64,000 nucleotides of DNA, from assembly GCA_024235795.1 (NCBI GenBank), contig JACKLR010000001.1, positions 992,001-1,056,000 on the forward strand, in the 5' to 3' direction. The notes beneath the pieces were generated by a model. That model ran no database searches. It saw only the letters and a list, made by a program, of their open reading frames with translations, and had not been told where the DNA came from. Source of the stretch: Burkholderiales bacterium. Its GTDB lineage: Bacteria; Pseudomonadota; Gammaproteobacteria; Burkholderiales; Nitrosomonadaceae. Shown piece by piece: positions 45,530 to 54,478 of this stretch. A program made the translations under genes and the position numbers. Position 1 is the stretch's first letter; each line of letters opens with the position of its first letter.

Positions 45530-47161
45530 TTATATCCCGCCCGCGAGGCCATCTCTTCTGATTTCGGCCACGCCTTGAAACTGTTCGCTGGTCTGGCATT
45601 TGAGCACGGCATGTACGGCGCCAAGGTAAAAGGAATACGGTTCGCGCAAATCCATTTTGTATCCCACGGATTGCAGATAGTCCAGCACTTCCGCAGGAAA
45701 GCGTTCAGCTTCTATACTTAATGTACCACCAACGGAACAATGAAACCTGGGATGCGTCATCGCGCTGCTGATCGGCATACTGCTATCGATTATATTAAAC
45801 AAAAACTGGCTCATCGTGGAAAAAATCCGCGCGCTGCCGGGACTGCCCGCCACCAGCCATAATTTGTCTCTGTAGAAACAAATTATCGGTGCTACAGAGC
45901 TCCACGGTATTGCGTTCGGACGCAAATAATAAGGATGGGAAGGATCTTTAAACTCGAGGGAACTCATGTAGTTGTTATATAAAAAACCCAGCCCTGCAGC
46001 GGCCACTTTGGAGCCGTAAACGAGTTCAATCGACTGGGTAATACCAATGGCGTTGCCCTGATTATCCATCACCGACAGATGCGTGGTGTCGTTCTGTATT
46101 GGAAAGATATCACTCAGCGGTAAAGTTGAATCAATGACATCGCAGATCGATGCCGACAGTTTTTTGGCATAGCTGCTGCTCAGCAGCTTTTTGTCATCCG
46201 GCAATTGCGGATAAACATTGGGATCAAACGGACGCTCTTTATGATTGAGCAGTGCTTTCCTGAACGCTTCAGCAATAAAATGAAATGATTTCGGGTCGCG
46301 CTCTCGCAGCAAATGCGGTGGAAGATACTTCAGCACTTGCAGTGTTAACAGCAATGTTCTGCCCGCCGAAGGCGGCGGACAGGTAAACACTTTGACACTG
46401 CGATAATTTCTGTGTAACGGTTTTCTTTCCACGGGCCAGGGTATATGCGCGAGATCTTCCGTTCTTAAAAACCCGTCGTTTTGACGCATATCGTCATCTA
46501 TCTGTTTGGCGACAGCTCCCGTATAAAACGCCTTGATCCCGTGCCAGGCAATTTTCTCCAACAATCTGGCCAGATCAGGCTGCTTAAAAAGATCACCGAC
46601 ATCATAAGGCTGTTTACCATCCTTGAGAAAATATTGCGCGCCTGAACGTCCCGGAGTCTTTAAAAAATAGTTCAATTCACGCTTCTGCAGATTATGCTGC
46701 AACTGCGTAATCGCGTAGCCTTCTGACGCAATTTGAATGGCGGGTTTCAGTACTTCCTGCCAATCTAGTGAACCATAACGAAAATGCAGATAACCGAGTA
46801 CTGCCGGGGTACTCGGCACAGTTGTTGCGCGATAACCCTTTACGAGCTCTCTACTGTCGGAAATCTGGTCCAGATGCGCCAGCGAAGGCACACGACTTGA
46901 GCCATCAATGGCAATCGTTTTGCCCTGAAAATGCAATATCGCATGCGATTGTCCGCCCAGTCCGCTGGCTTGAGGCTCACAGACGCCCAAAGCAAATGCA
47001 GCTGCACAGGCGGCATCAACTGCATTGCCACCTTTTCGCAACATTTCCACACCGGCCTCCGTCGCTGCAGGAAAAGCGGTCGAAACCATTCCCCTATGCG
47101 CAACAGCACATTTGCCGTCTTCAGAAGGGACAAAACGCCCTTCAATCTTATCCAGTCTCAT
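45530..47161 (-). CDS. Gamma-glutamyltransferase family protein
   Basis: 543 residues. 'HRGMVSTAFPAATEAGVEMLRKGGNAVDAACAAAFALGV' is the family N-terminus and 'NDTTHLSVMDNQGNAIGITQSI' carries the catalytic Thr that becomes the N-terminus of the small subunit after self-cleavage. No signal peptide, so it is probably cytoplasmic, unlike classical periplasmic Ggt. ATG 47161 shares one base with the TAA of the ATP-grasp gene. The active site 'LGFLYNNYMSS' is kept. Confidence 0.9.
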   Translation of the reverse strand: MRLDKIEGRFVPSEDGKCAVAHRGMVSTAFPAATEAGVEMLRKGGNAVDAACAAAFALGVCEPQASGLGGQSHAILHFQGKTIAIDGSSRVPSLAHLDQISDSRELVKGYRATTVPSTPAVLGYLHFRYGSLDWQEVLKPAIQIASEGYAITQLQHNLQKRELNYFLKTPGRSGAQYFLKDGKQPYDVGDLFKQPDLARLLEKIAWHGIKAFYTGAVAKQIDDDMRQNDGFLRTEDLAHIPWPVERKPLHRNYRSVKVFTCPPPSAGRTLLLTLQVLKYLPPHLLRERDPKSFHFIAEAFRKALLNHKERPFDPNVYPQLPDDKKLLSSSYAKKLSASICDVIDSTLPLSDIFPIQNDTTHLSVMDNQGNAIGITQSIELVYGSKVAAAGLGFLYNNYMSSLEFKDPSHPYYLRPNAIPWSSVAPIICFYRDKLWLVAGSPGSARIFSTMSQFLFNIIDSSMPISSAMTHPRFHCSVGGTLSIEAERFPAEVLDYLQSVGYKMDLREPYSFYLGAVHAVLKCQTSEQFQGVAEIRRDGLAGGI

Positions 47162-49362
47162 TAGGCGAATTTTTTTCCGATTTTATACATCAAATAGGCA
47201 AGCAGTACGCTGCGGTCTATCATGCTATCGCGCACGATATATTTGTCTTTCGATCCATATCCACCAGTCCTTGGTCCCAACCCGTCCACTGCGGCCGTGC
47301 CTGGCGCCACATTGGCCAACACTGAAGAAATACCAACGTCTTCTTTAGCGATGCGCACTTCAACGACTTTCGCGATTTTCTGAATATGTTCATAAAACTG
47401 CAACGTATTTTCATTGTGTATGAACGGTTTTCTCTGCGCACCTTTAGTGATATTTACTCGAACAGCCTTTTGCCCACGGGGTTCAAAAATGCGCGTTACC
47501 TGATCATCGAGTTTTTTTCCTTGTTCAGGACTTTTGTAGCGCAATACAAACGATAATCCCGCATGATACGCCGGTTGGTCTTCGTTACTGCGCGTCTCCA
47601 GTCCTGTCATGGTGACATAAACACCGTTCTCTTCCGAGTTTAATTTTTTCAGTTGACTGATCTTTTGCGCACAATACAAAATAGGATCGTTTTCATCTGA
47701 AAAATACTGAATATGCGCTTTACCTTGTATACGATTAATTTCAATGTTGTAACTGGTCGAGCCAAAGCTTGCAATCATAATTTCACCCCCAAGCCCGGCC
47801 CCGTTCAACCCGAGCACATGGTCCGATTTGGAGGATAGTTCGTGCATAACCTTGCGCGAAGCACCACCACCTTTTGAGTCGTCCGTAATAAATAACAAGC
47901 CAACTTTAACGCGCTTGAGTGCGCGCGTAAAACGTAATGCTTTTAACGCGCCCAACAAGACTGCAATACCGCCTTTTCCTCGCGCAGCGCCCGTGCCGTA
48001 GATCCGCCCCCGCTCTTCGGAAAATGAAATATAATCTTCATAATCCACCGAGTTGTCCAGATTGCCAACGATTAACACATCATTGGCATCGTCGCCATGA
48101 TTGCTAAAATAAAGCACATTTCCGACTTCGGACATCGGAAACACCTGCCGGTCAAAACCCAATCCGGACAATTGACCTGAAATCCATCTTCCCAGTAAAT
48201 TGACGCCATCGACATTCTCAATAAATGAATTAATATCAACCATTTTTAGTAAATAGTCTTCCATGGTATCAATATTGCTGCGCAAAAAACTTCTGAGCCT
48301 GATACGCAAAGGATCCTTTCTGGCTTTTGAGGTATCTTCCTGTCTGTTTAATGCAGAATCCTCATCAAATTCCTTACCGAAATAACGTTCCACGGCGACG
48401 TCCAGCATACGATTGATAAGAGACTCATAGGTGTAACCTGCTGTTTTCGCGGCATGAACATAGGTGCCGGTCATACCCAGGCTGGCCATTGAATTTAATT
48501 CAAGAATATACAGATTGCCGTCTTGGTCCATACGAAAATCAACGCGGCAAAAATCGAAAATACCCAGTACCTTGAATGTTTCTTTGGTTAATCTGCGCAA
48601 CTCATTGGCGAGTTTGTCGTCGATTTTCGCCGGACAGATTTTATGCTTGGGCTTTTTCAGTTTGTCTTCAAGGCTTTGAATGCCAAATGGGTCACCTTCA
48701 AGGTCGATTTCAACTATAGGAAAAGTTTCAGGATCCTGGTTACCCAATAAACCGACGGCAAATTCCCTGCCTGGAATAAATTGTTCGACCAAAACGGGTT
48801 GCTTGAACTGGTCAACCAGTCCGGCAATCGCCGTTCTTAATGAATTCATATCATGAATCACCTGAATGCCAAGCGAGACCGCTTCCATTTTGGGTTTGGT
48901 AATGACGGGAAAAGGCAGATCCCCTTCAATCTGGTCTGCATTATGGAAAACCCAATAAGGCGCTGTCGGCAAGCCGGCTGCCTGAATCATTACCTTTGTG
49001 CTCACCTTGTCCAGCGCGATACCGTGGCCGGCAGGGCTAGAACCGACATAAGGAATACCGAGCATTTCCAGCAACGAAGGAATATGGGTATACCGGCTGA
49101 CACCTTGGATGCCGTAGGCCATGTTAAACACCATCCCGGGCTGGTCCCCCTGTACCACGCGCGGCATAAATTCTTGCAATTGATCGATAACATGGATGTT
49201 GCCGTCGATAATACGCACATTATGCCCTCCTTCCTCCAGTGCTGCAGCAACACGCTCAACCGTTTTTGGATTATACGTTTCCTGATTCTGAGGGCCAAAG
49301 ACATTGATAACCCCTTCTCCCTCGGTTTTTTTGCGCTTATTGAAAATAACTGCAACTTTCAT
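47161..49362 (-). CDS. Ddl-like ATP-grasp ligase fused to a degenerate M20 peptidase-like domain
   Basis: About 733 residues from ATG 49362 (GGAG upstream; the open frame from 49395 is longer). Residues ~1-335 are a D-Ala-D-Ala-ligase-like ATP-grasp ('LLEMLGIPYVGSSP', 'FPVITKPKMEAVSLG', 'DFCRVDFRMDQDGNLYILELNSMASLG'). Residues ~360-730 align with M20 peptidases, but the metal ligands are gone: GNLDN instead of GHxD (~433), YGTGAARGKGG instead of YGRGxxDxKG, TDDSKG instead of DEEIG, and no terminal His. So it probably forms an amide or peptide bond and uses the second half for substrate binding. It leads the operon with the gamma-glutamyltransferase and formylglutamate hydrolase. Confidence 0.85.
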   Translation of the reverse strand: MKVAVIFNKRKKTEGEGVINVFGPQNQETYNPKTVERVAAALEEGGHNVRIIDGNIHVIDQLQEFMPRVVQGDQPGMVFNMAYGIQGVSRYTHIPSLLEMLGIPYVGSSPAGHGIALDKVSTKVMIQAAGLPTAPYWVFHNADQIEGDLPFPVITKPKMEAVSLGIQVIHDMNSLRTAIAGLVDQFKQPVLVEQFIPGREFAVGLLGNQDPETFPIVEIDLEGDPFGIQSLEDKLKKPKHKICPAKIDDKLANELRRLTKETFKVLGIFDFCRVDFRMDQDGNLYILELNSMASLGMTGTYVHAAKTAGYTYESLINRMLDVAVERYFGKEFDEDSALNRQEDTSKARKDPLRIRLRSFLRSNIDTMEDYLLKMVDINSFIENVDGVNLLGRWISGQLSGLGFDRQVFPMSEVGNVLYFSNHGDDANDVLIVGNLDNSVDYEDYISFSEERGRIYGTGAARGKGGIAVLLGALKALRFTRALKRVKVGLLFITDDSKGGGASRKVMHELSSKSDHVLGLNGAGLGGEIMIASFGSTSYNIEINRIQGKAHIQYFSDENDPILYCAQKISQLKKLNSEENGVYVTMTGLETRSNEDQPAYHAGLSFVLRYKSPEQGKKLDDQVTRIFEPRGQKAVRVNITKGAQRKPFIHNENTLQFYEHIQKIAKVVEVRIAKEDVGISSVLANVAPGTAAVDGLGPRTGGYGSKDKYIVRDSMIDRSVLLAYLMYKIGKKFA

Positions 49363-49404
49363 ACGACTATCTCCATAACAATATCCAGGCAACAAGGCCG
49401 CTGA

Positions 49405-49843
49405 AAACCATAGTCCTCAGTGATTCAAAAAACCAGCTTTTATAACGATAACGCCCAACTATTCACTATTCTGTTCGGGATCCTGTGCATCACGAAAAAT
49501 ACCCGTACAGATTAACGCAAATAAAGCCCGCCCACGAATTTACTTTTGTTATACCGGGAAATGCCTGGAATTCTCTGTATTGTCAATTATTAGATGCCAA
49601 GTATAGACGGGAAATGTCCAGGCACAAGACAATACGCCACAAAATATCTAATTAATCAATAGCATAAGATTAAACCAAAACTTGCTCTTCGACTTAACGC
49701 TTCTGCACATCAATTCTACCCAAATTCAATACCCTCTGACGCGGTATTTCAAAAAAACCCTAAAAATTGCTTGTTATTTACCATATCACGCAAAGTAGAC
49801 ATCTTTCATAATGCATGTCGTCAATATCAGGAGAAAACAACAC
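49405..49843. other. Intergenic region upstream of the flagellar cluster
   Basis: About 440 bp between divergent transcripts with no gene seen. It should carry the fliL promoter; I could not pick a convincing sigma-28 or sigma-70 box. Confidence 0.4.
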
Positions 49844-50323
49844 ATGTCAGACGCAGCTGTAGCAGAAAACAAAGGTGGCGGTAAAAAAGGAATCATCATT
49901 ATGGCACTGATTGCGATCATTGCGATTGGCGCTGGCGCAGGTGGAACATGGTTTTTTATGCAGGGACAGCCGGAAGATGAATATGAGCCTGCGCGCCCCA
50001 AAAAAATACCAACCGCATTCAAGGAGCTGGACATCTTTACGGTTAATTTGCAACCTGAGGAAAGAGGCCAGTACCTGCAACTGGGGCTTACTGTGAAAAT
50101 TCGCGACACCGATGTGTCTAACGAAATTGATCACAAGATGCCAGAAATTCGCAACCGGGTACTGTTGTTATTGACCAGCAAAACTGCAAACGACATTACC
50201 ACGCTGGTCGGCAAACAACTGTTGAGTTCGGAAATAGCGGACGAAATCAGGGAATCAATGGATTCGGAAGTGTTACGCGAAGAAATACTGGAAGTATTAT
50301 TCACCTCGTTCGTTATTCAATAA
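49844..50323 (+). CDS. fliL: Flagellar basal-body protein FliL
   Basis: 159 residues from ATG 49844 with AGGAG upstream. One N-terminal transmembrane helix ('GIIIMALIAIIAIGAGAGGTWFF') and a periplasmic domain with 'FTVNLQPEERGQYLQLGLTVKI' and 'EILEVLFTSFVIQ'. It stabilises the stator. First gene of fliLMNOPQR. Confidence 0.93.
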   Translation: MSDAAVAENKGGGKKGIIIMALIAIIAIGAGAGGTWFFMQGQPEDEYEPARPKKIPTAFKELDIFTVNLQPEERGQYLQLGLTVKIRDTDVSNEIDHKMPEIRNRVLLLLTSKTANDITTLVGKQLLSSEIADEIRESMDSEVLREEILEVLFTSFVIQ

Positions 50324-50334
50324 GCTAAAGCATC

Positions 50335-51312
50335 ATGGCTGAAGATTTTCTCTCACAAGACGAAGTTGATGCACTGCTAAAAAGTGCAACAGGTGAACAG
50401 GATGAAGAGAAACAAGCAGAAGATAATTCCGGCATCAGGACATACAATCTTGCAACGCAAGAGCGCATTGTCCGGGGCCGCATGCCCACATATGAAATTA
50501 TCAACGAACGCTTTGCGCGTCTGTTGCGTATCGGGATGTTTAACTTTATTCGCAGAACTGTTGATATTGCAGTCGGCCCGGTCAGAGTAATCAAGTTTAG
50601 TGAATTTATACGTAACCTAGTGGTACCGACCAATCTGAACATGATTCATATGAAACCGTTGCGCGGCACCGCCTTAATGGTATTCGAACCAAATTTGATT
50701 TTTTTGATTGTGGATAACTTGTTTGGTGGCGACGGCCGTTACCATACACGCGTCGAGGGGCGGGATTTTACCGAAACCGAACAGCGCATTATAAGACGTC
50801 TGCTGAATGTGGTTTTCGAAGAGTACGAAAAATCATGGAAACCCGTTCACCCAATTCAGTTTGAATATATCCGATCAGAAATGAACCCGCAATTTGCTTC
50901 CATTGCAACACCCAATGAAGTGGTTGTATGCGTCTCCTTCGATCTTGATTTGGGCGGCAATGGCGGAGAATTTCATGTATGCATTCCGTATTCAATGGTC
51001 GAACCAATACGCGATTTACTTTACAGCTCATTACAAGGTGAACATATGGAAGTCGACAATCGTTGGGTCAGATCTCTGTCAAAACAAATACAGGGCGCCG
51101 AAGTTGAGCTGGTCGCAAACCTCGGACAGGCCAAAGTGACATTCGAACAAATCCTTAGCATGCAAATCGGTGATGTGATACCCATTACTATCCCGGAAAC
51201 CGTAACTGCACAGGTTGACAATGTTCCGGTTATGGAATGCCGCTACGGCATCATCAATGGCCAATATGCGCTCAAGGTCAATGCGATGCTTTCCCAAACC
51301 GAAACTGAATAA
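50335..51312 (+). CDS. fliM: Flagellar switch protein FliM
   Basis: 325 residues. The N-terminal CheY-P-binding motif is present as 'LSQDEVDALL' at ~5-14. The core 'GGDGRYHTRVEGRDFTETEQRII' and C-terminal surface 'LSMQIGDVIPI' match FliM. Starts 11 bp after fliL. Confidence 0.96.
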   Translation: MAEDFLSQDEVDALLKSATGEQDEEKQAEDNSGIRTYNLATQERIVRGRMPTYEIINERFARLLRIGMFNFIRRTVDIAVGPVRVIKFSEFIRNLVVPTNLNMIHMKPLRGTALMVFEPNLIFLIVDNLFGGDGRYHTRVEGRDFTETEQRIIRRLLNVVFEEYEKSWKPVHPIQFEYIRSEMNPQFASIATPNEVVVCVSFDLDLGGNGGEFHVCIPYSMVEPIRDLLYSSLQGEHMEVDNRWVRSLSKQIQGAEVELVANLGQAKVTFEQILSMQIGDVIPITIPETVTAQVDNVPVMECRYGIINGQYALKVNAMLSQTETE

Positions 51313-51328
51313 CCTACCGGAGACTTAA

Positions 51329-51823
51329 ATGTCAGATAACACTGAAGAACAAGCTGAACTGGACGACTGGGCGGAAGCAATGGCCGAGCAGGAAGCGGCC
51401 GAAAAGGAAACTGCTGAAAGTAGCAGCACCGCTGATAGCATATCGGAAGAAAACAAACCCGGTGATGCAGACGGCGAGAATAACGATTTCCTGGGTGCGC
51501 AGTCGGCCAATGCAACCGTTTTCAAGGAGTTTTCCAAGGACGGCGTCTTAAGCAGCACACCAAACGATATCGACTTGATTCTGGATATTCCGGTTCAGTT
51601 GACCGTTGAACTTGGGCGTACCAAGATCGCGATTAAAAACTTGCTTCAATTGGCCCAAGGCTCGGTCGTCGAACTGGATGGCCTGGCAGGTGAACCGATG
51701 GATGTGCTGGTCAATGGATGCCTTATTGCCCAAGGTGAAGTAGTGGTTGTAAACGATAAATTCGGTATCCGATTAACAGACATCATTACACCAAGCGAAA
51801 GAATTCGCAAACTTAACCGATAG
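51329..51823 (+). CDS. fliN: Flagellar switch protein FliN
   Basis: 164 residues. An acidic N-terminal tail of ~75 residues, longer than in E. coli, precedes the SpoA domain 'LILDIPVQLTVELGRTKIAIKNLLQLAQGSVVELDGLAGEPMDVLVNG'. GGAG lies before ATG 51329. Confidence 0.96.
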   Translation: MSDNTEEQAELDDWAEAMAEQEAAEKETAESSSTADSISEENKPGDADGENNDFLGAQSANATVFKEFSKDGVLSSTPNDIDLILDIPVQLTVELGRTKIAIKNLLQLAQGSVVELDGLAGEPMDVLVNGCLIAQGEVVVVNDKFGIRLTDIITPSERIRKLNR

Positions 51824-51835
51824 CGCCGGTATTTC

Positions 51836-52273
51836 ATGTTTAAACAACTTTTCATTTTTTTTACGCTAACCTTTTCCTCACAGGTTTTTGCAGAAACAAC
51901 ACAGAATAATCTTATACCGCCCGGCTCTGTCATCGCTGCCGAAAGTATGACTAAAATGATAATCAGCCTGGTATTGGTACTCGTCATCATCATTGCCATT
52001 GCATGGTTGCTAAAACGCTTTGCAATTATTCCAACAAATGCAACTGGTCATCTCAAAATTGTTTCTGCAGCAAGCATAGGTCAACGCGAACGCGTTGTCA
52101 TCGTCGAAGTCGGGGAAACCTGGCTTGTGTTGGGCGTCGCACCCGGTCAAGTGAACAAGTTATACAGCATGGAAAAATCTGCGTTAAATACGCATGATAA
52201 ATCGCTTAATCATACGAGCGGGAAATTCCCAGAGGAACTGGTTAAAAGCATCAGCAAAAGTACAAAACATTAA
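51836..52273 (+). CDS. fliO: Flagellar biosynthesis protein FliO
   Basis: 145 residues with a signal sequence (to 'SSQVFAE'), one transmembrane helix ('MIISLVLVLVIIIAIAWLLKR') and the cytoplasmic 'LKIVSAASIGQRERVVIVEVGETWLVLGVAPG' domain typical of FliO. It assists FliP assembly. Confidence 0.92.
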   Translation: MFKQLFIFFTLTFSSQVFAETTQNNLIPPGSVIAAESMTKMIISLVLVLVIIIAIAWLLKRFAIIPTNATGHLKIVSAASIGQRERVVIVEVGETWLVLGVAPGQVNKLYSMEKSALNTHDKSLNHTSGKFPEELVKSISKSTKH

Positions 52274-52302
52274 ATACACCATTTGTGGTTTTATCAAAAA
52301 AT

Positions 52303-53061
52303 ATGCAACATAAAATACATACGTTGTTAAAATTTGCCGTTTTAGTCCTCGGTTGTAGCGCATTGCCAGCCTTGGCGCAGCAATCCGGTTTTCCTGCATT
52401 TACCAGCACACCAGGAGACGACGGCAGTTCAACCTATACGCTCAGCCTGCAGGCATTAATACTGCTGACTTCGTTCACATTTATACCGGCGATTGTGCTC
52501 ATGATGTCGAGCTTCACGCGCATTATCATCGTCCTGTCATTATTACGCATGGCTTTGGGCACACAATCTTCCCCACCTAACCAGGTACTTATCGGACTTG
52601 CCCTATTTTTGACATTTTTCATCATGTCACCCGTTATCGATCGGGTTTATAACGAAGCGTATATCCCTTTCTCGGAAGACAGGGTTGACATTATGGAGGC
52701 TGCCGAAATTGCCAGCGTACCACTGCGTGCATTCATGCTGCATCAGACCAGGGAAAGTGATTTGGCGCTGTTTTTACAGATTTCTGATCATGATGATATT
52801 GAATCGCCAGAAGAAGTGCCTTTCAAGATATTGGTTCCGGCTTATATCACCAGTGAATTAAAGACAGCCTTCCAGATCGGCTTTATTATCTTTATCCCGT
52901 TTCTGATCATTGATATGGTTGTTGCTAGTGTACTGATGTCCATGGGTATGATGATGCTTTCACCCATGATTATTTCATTACCGTTCAAACTGATGTTATT
53001 TGTTCTGGTTGATGGCTGGCACTTGCTGATTGGCTCACTGACGCAGAGTTTTTTTACCTGA
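52303..53061 (+). CDS. fliP: Flagellar export protein FliP
   Basis: About 252 residues from ATG 52303, which begins a signal peptide ending at 'ALAQQ'; a GTG at 52285 is in frame but has no Shine-Dalgarno. 'LMMSSFTRIIIVLSLLRMALGTQSSPPNQVLIGLALFLT' and the C-terminal 'VLMSMGMMMLSPMIISLPFKLMLFVLVDGW' are diagnostic of the export gate subunit. Confidence 0.95.
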   Translation: MQHKIHTLLKFAVLVLGCSALPALAQQSGFPAFTSTPGDDGSSTYTLSLQALILLTSFTFIPAIVLMMSSFTRIIIVLSLLRMALGTQSSPPNQVLIGLALFLTFFIMSPVIDRVYNEAYIPFSEDRVDIMEAAEIASVPLRAFMLHQTRESDLALFLQISDHDDIESPEEVPFKILVPAYITSELKTAFQIGFIIFIPFLIIDMVVASVLMSMGMMMLSPMIISLPFKLMLFVLVDGWHLLIGSLTQSFFT

Positions 53062-53081
53062 CAAGAAAAAAAGGAACTGCC

Positions 53082-53354
53082 ATGACTCCAGAAAATGCAA
53101 TGACCATTGGCCGACAGGCACTAGAGATTACCTTCATGATTTCCGCACCATTGTTGCTGGCAGCGCTGATCACGGGTTTGATAGTGAGTATCTTCCAGGC
53201 TGCCACGCAAATTAATGAAATGACATTGTCTTTTATTCCAAAATTACTGGTGATGTTTCTGGTTATAGCCTTGGCAGGTCCCTGGATGCTCAATGTCATG
53301 ATGGATTATATGCAGCGATTATTCACTGGCATCCCCTGGCTGGCAGTCAGTTAA
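53082..53354 (+). CDS. fliQ: Flagellar export protein FliQ
   Basis: 90 residues with two transmembrane helices. 'SAPLLLAALITGLIVSIFQAATQINEMTLSFIPK' is the FliQ signature. AAGGA precedes ATG 53082. Confidence 0.95.
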   Translation: MTPENAMTIGRQALEITFMISAPLLLAALITGLIVSIFQAATQINEMTLSFIPKLLVMFLVIALAGPWMLNVMMDYMQRLFTGIPWLAVS

Positions 53355-53476
53355 TCCTATGGTTCATTGTAATGCAAGCGTCTTCTCAAACACGTTTACG
53401 ATTAAACGTTTTACTTGTTTCGGGAAAACAAATTGATTAAAGCCAGTTACTGATAACACAATACTTTACGCGTTAA

Positions 53477-54274
53477 ATGATCAGTATAACTACTACTGAA
53501 CTGAATGCCGTCATGGCAGCATTTCTATGGCCACTATTCAGGATTCTTGCACTGATTGCCAGCGCGCCTATCCTGGGAAATCCCAGCGTCCCGGTCAGAG
53601 TAAAGGCCGGTCTTGCCGTTTTAATTACCGTATTGGTTGCACCCGCTATCGAAGATCCAATACCACAAATTGATCCCTTCTCAGGAATGGGACTCATGAT
53701 CCTGATCCAGCAAATCATCATAGGTGTGGCGATCGGATTTGTCATGCGAATTGTTTTTGTCGCAGTAGAAATGGCTGGGGAAATTATCGGTCTGCAAATG
53801 GGGCTGGCTTTTGCCATATTCTTTGATCCGCAAAGCTCCGGACAGGTTGCCTTGGTCGGCCGATTTCTTGGCATTATTGCGAGTCTTGCGTTTCTGGCTA
53901 TAGACGGCCACTTACTTATGATCGCGCTGATCGCACAAAGCTTTAACACTCTCCCGATAGGAGCAGACGGCATCACTGCACCCACTTTCAGACTATTGGC
54001 GGACTGGGGCGGTGAAATTTTCAAATCAGGATTGCAACTGGCTTTACCGGTTTTGACTGCGTTACTGATTACCAATCTGGCACTCGGCATCCTTACCCGT
54101 GCCGCACCGCAACTGAACATTTTTGCTGTTGGTTTTCCACTCACTTTGTCGATAGGTTTTCTGATGCTTGCACTGAGCATTATTTTTTATGCGCCTATTC
54201 TGGAAACTTTGATTCTTGAAGGATTTGAGTTTATGTCAAGCATAGTCAATGTATCGAGTATCGACATCCCCTGA
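53477..54274 (+). CDS. fliR: Flagellar export protein FliR
   Basis: 265 residues with six or more transmembrane helices. 'FRILALIASAPILGNPSVPVRVKAGLAVLITVL' and 'GEIIGLQMGLAFAIFFDPQS' are family motifs. It lies 122 bp after fliQ, a wider gap than in the rest of the cluster, and ends it; flhB is not here. Confidence 0.94.
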   Translation: MISITTTELNAVMAAFLWPLFRILALIASAPILGNPSVPVRVKAGLAVLITVLVAPAIEDPIPQIDPFSGMGLMILIQQIIIGVAIGFVMRIVFVAVEMAGEIIGLQMGLAFAIFFDPQSSGQVALVGRFLGIIASLAFLAIDGHLLMIALIAQSFNTLPIGADGITAPTFRLLADWGGEIFKSGLQLALPVLTALLITNLALGILTRAAPQLNIFAVGFPLTLSIGFLMLALSIIFYAPILETLILEGFEFMSSIVNVSSIDIP

Positions 54275-54478
54275 TTCTCGTTTTTATCCTGTAAATTCAT
54301 AGATTTTTCACAGTAAAACCGGGGTGTTTTTCATTTCATATACATTCGTCGCTCAAAATAAGAAATAGGCTACATTTTGTCTTTTATCGTAACAGTAGCT
54401 TTTTTTAAAACTGATAGAATGTTATTAATTTATCAATGAAATCGGAAATGGTTACTGCGGTTAACACCATGTAATAAA

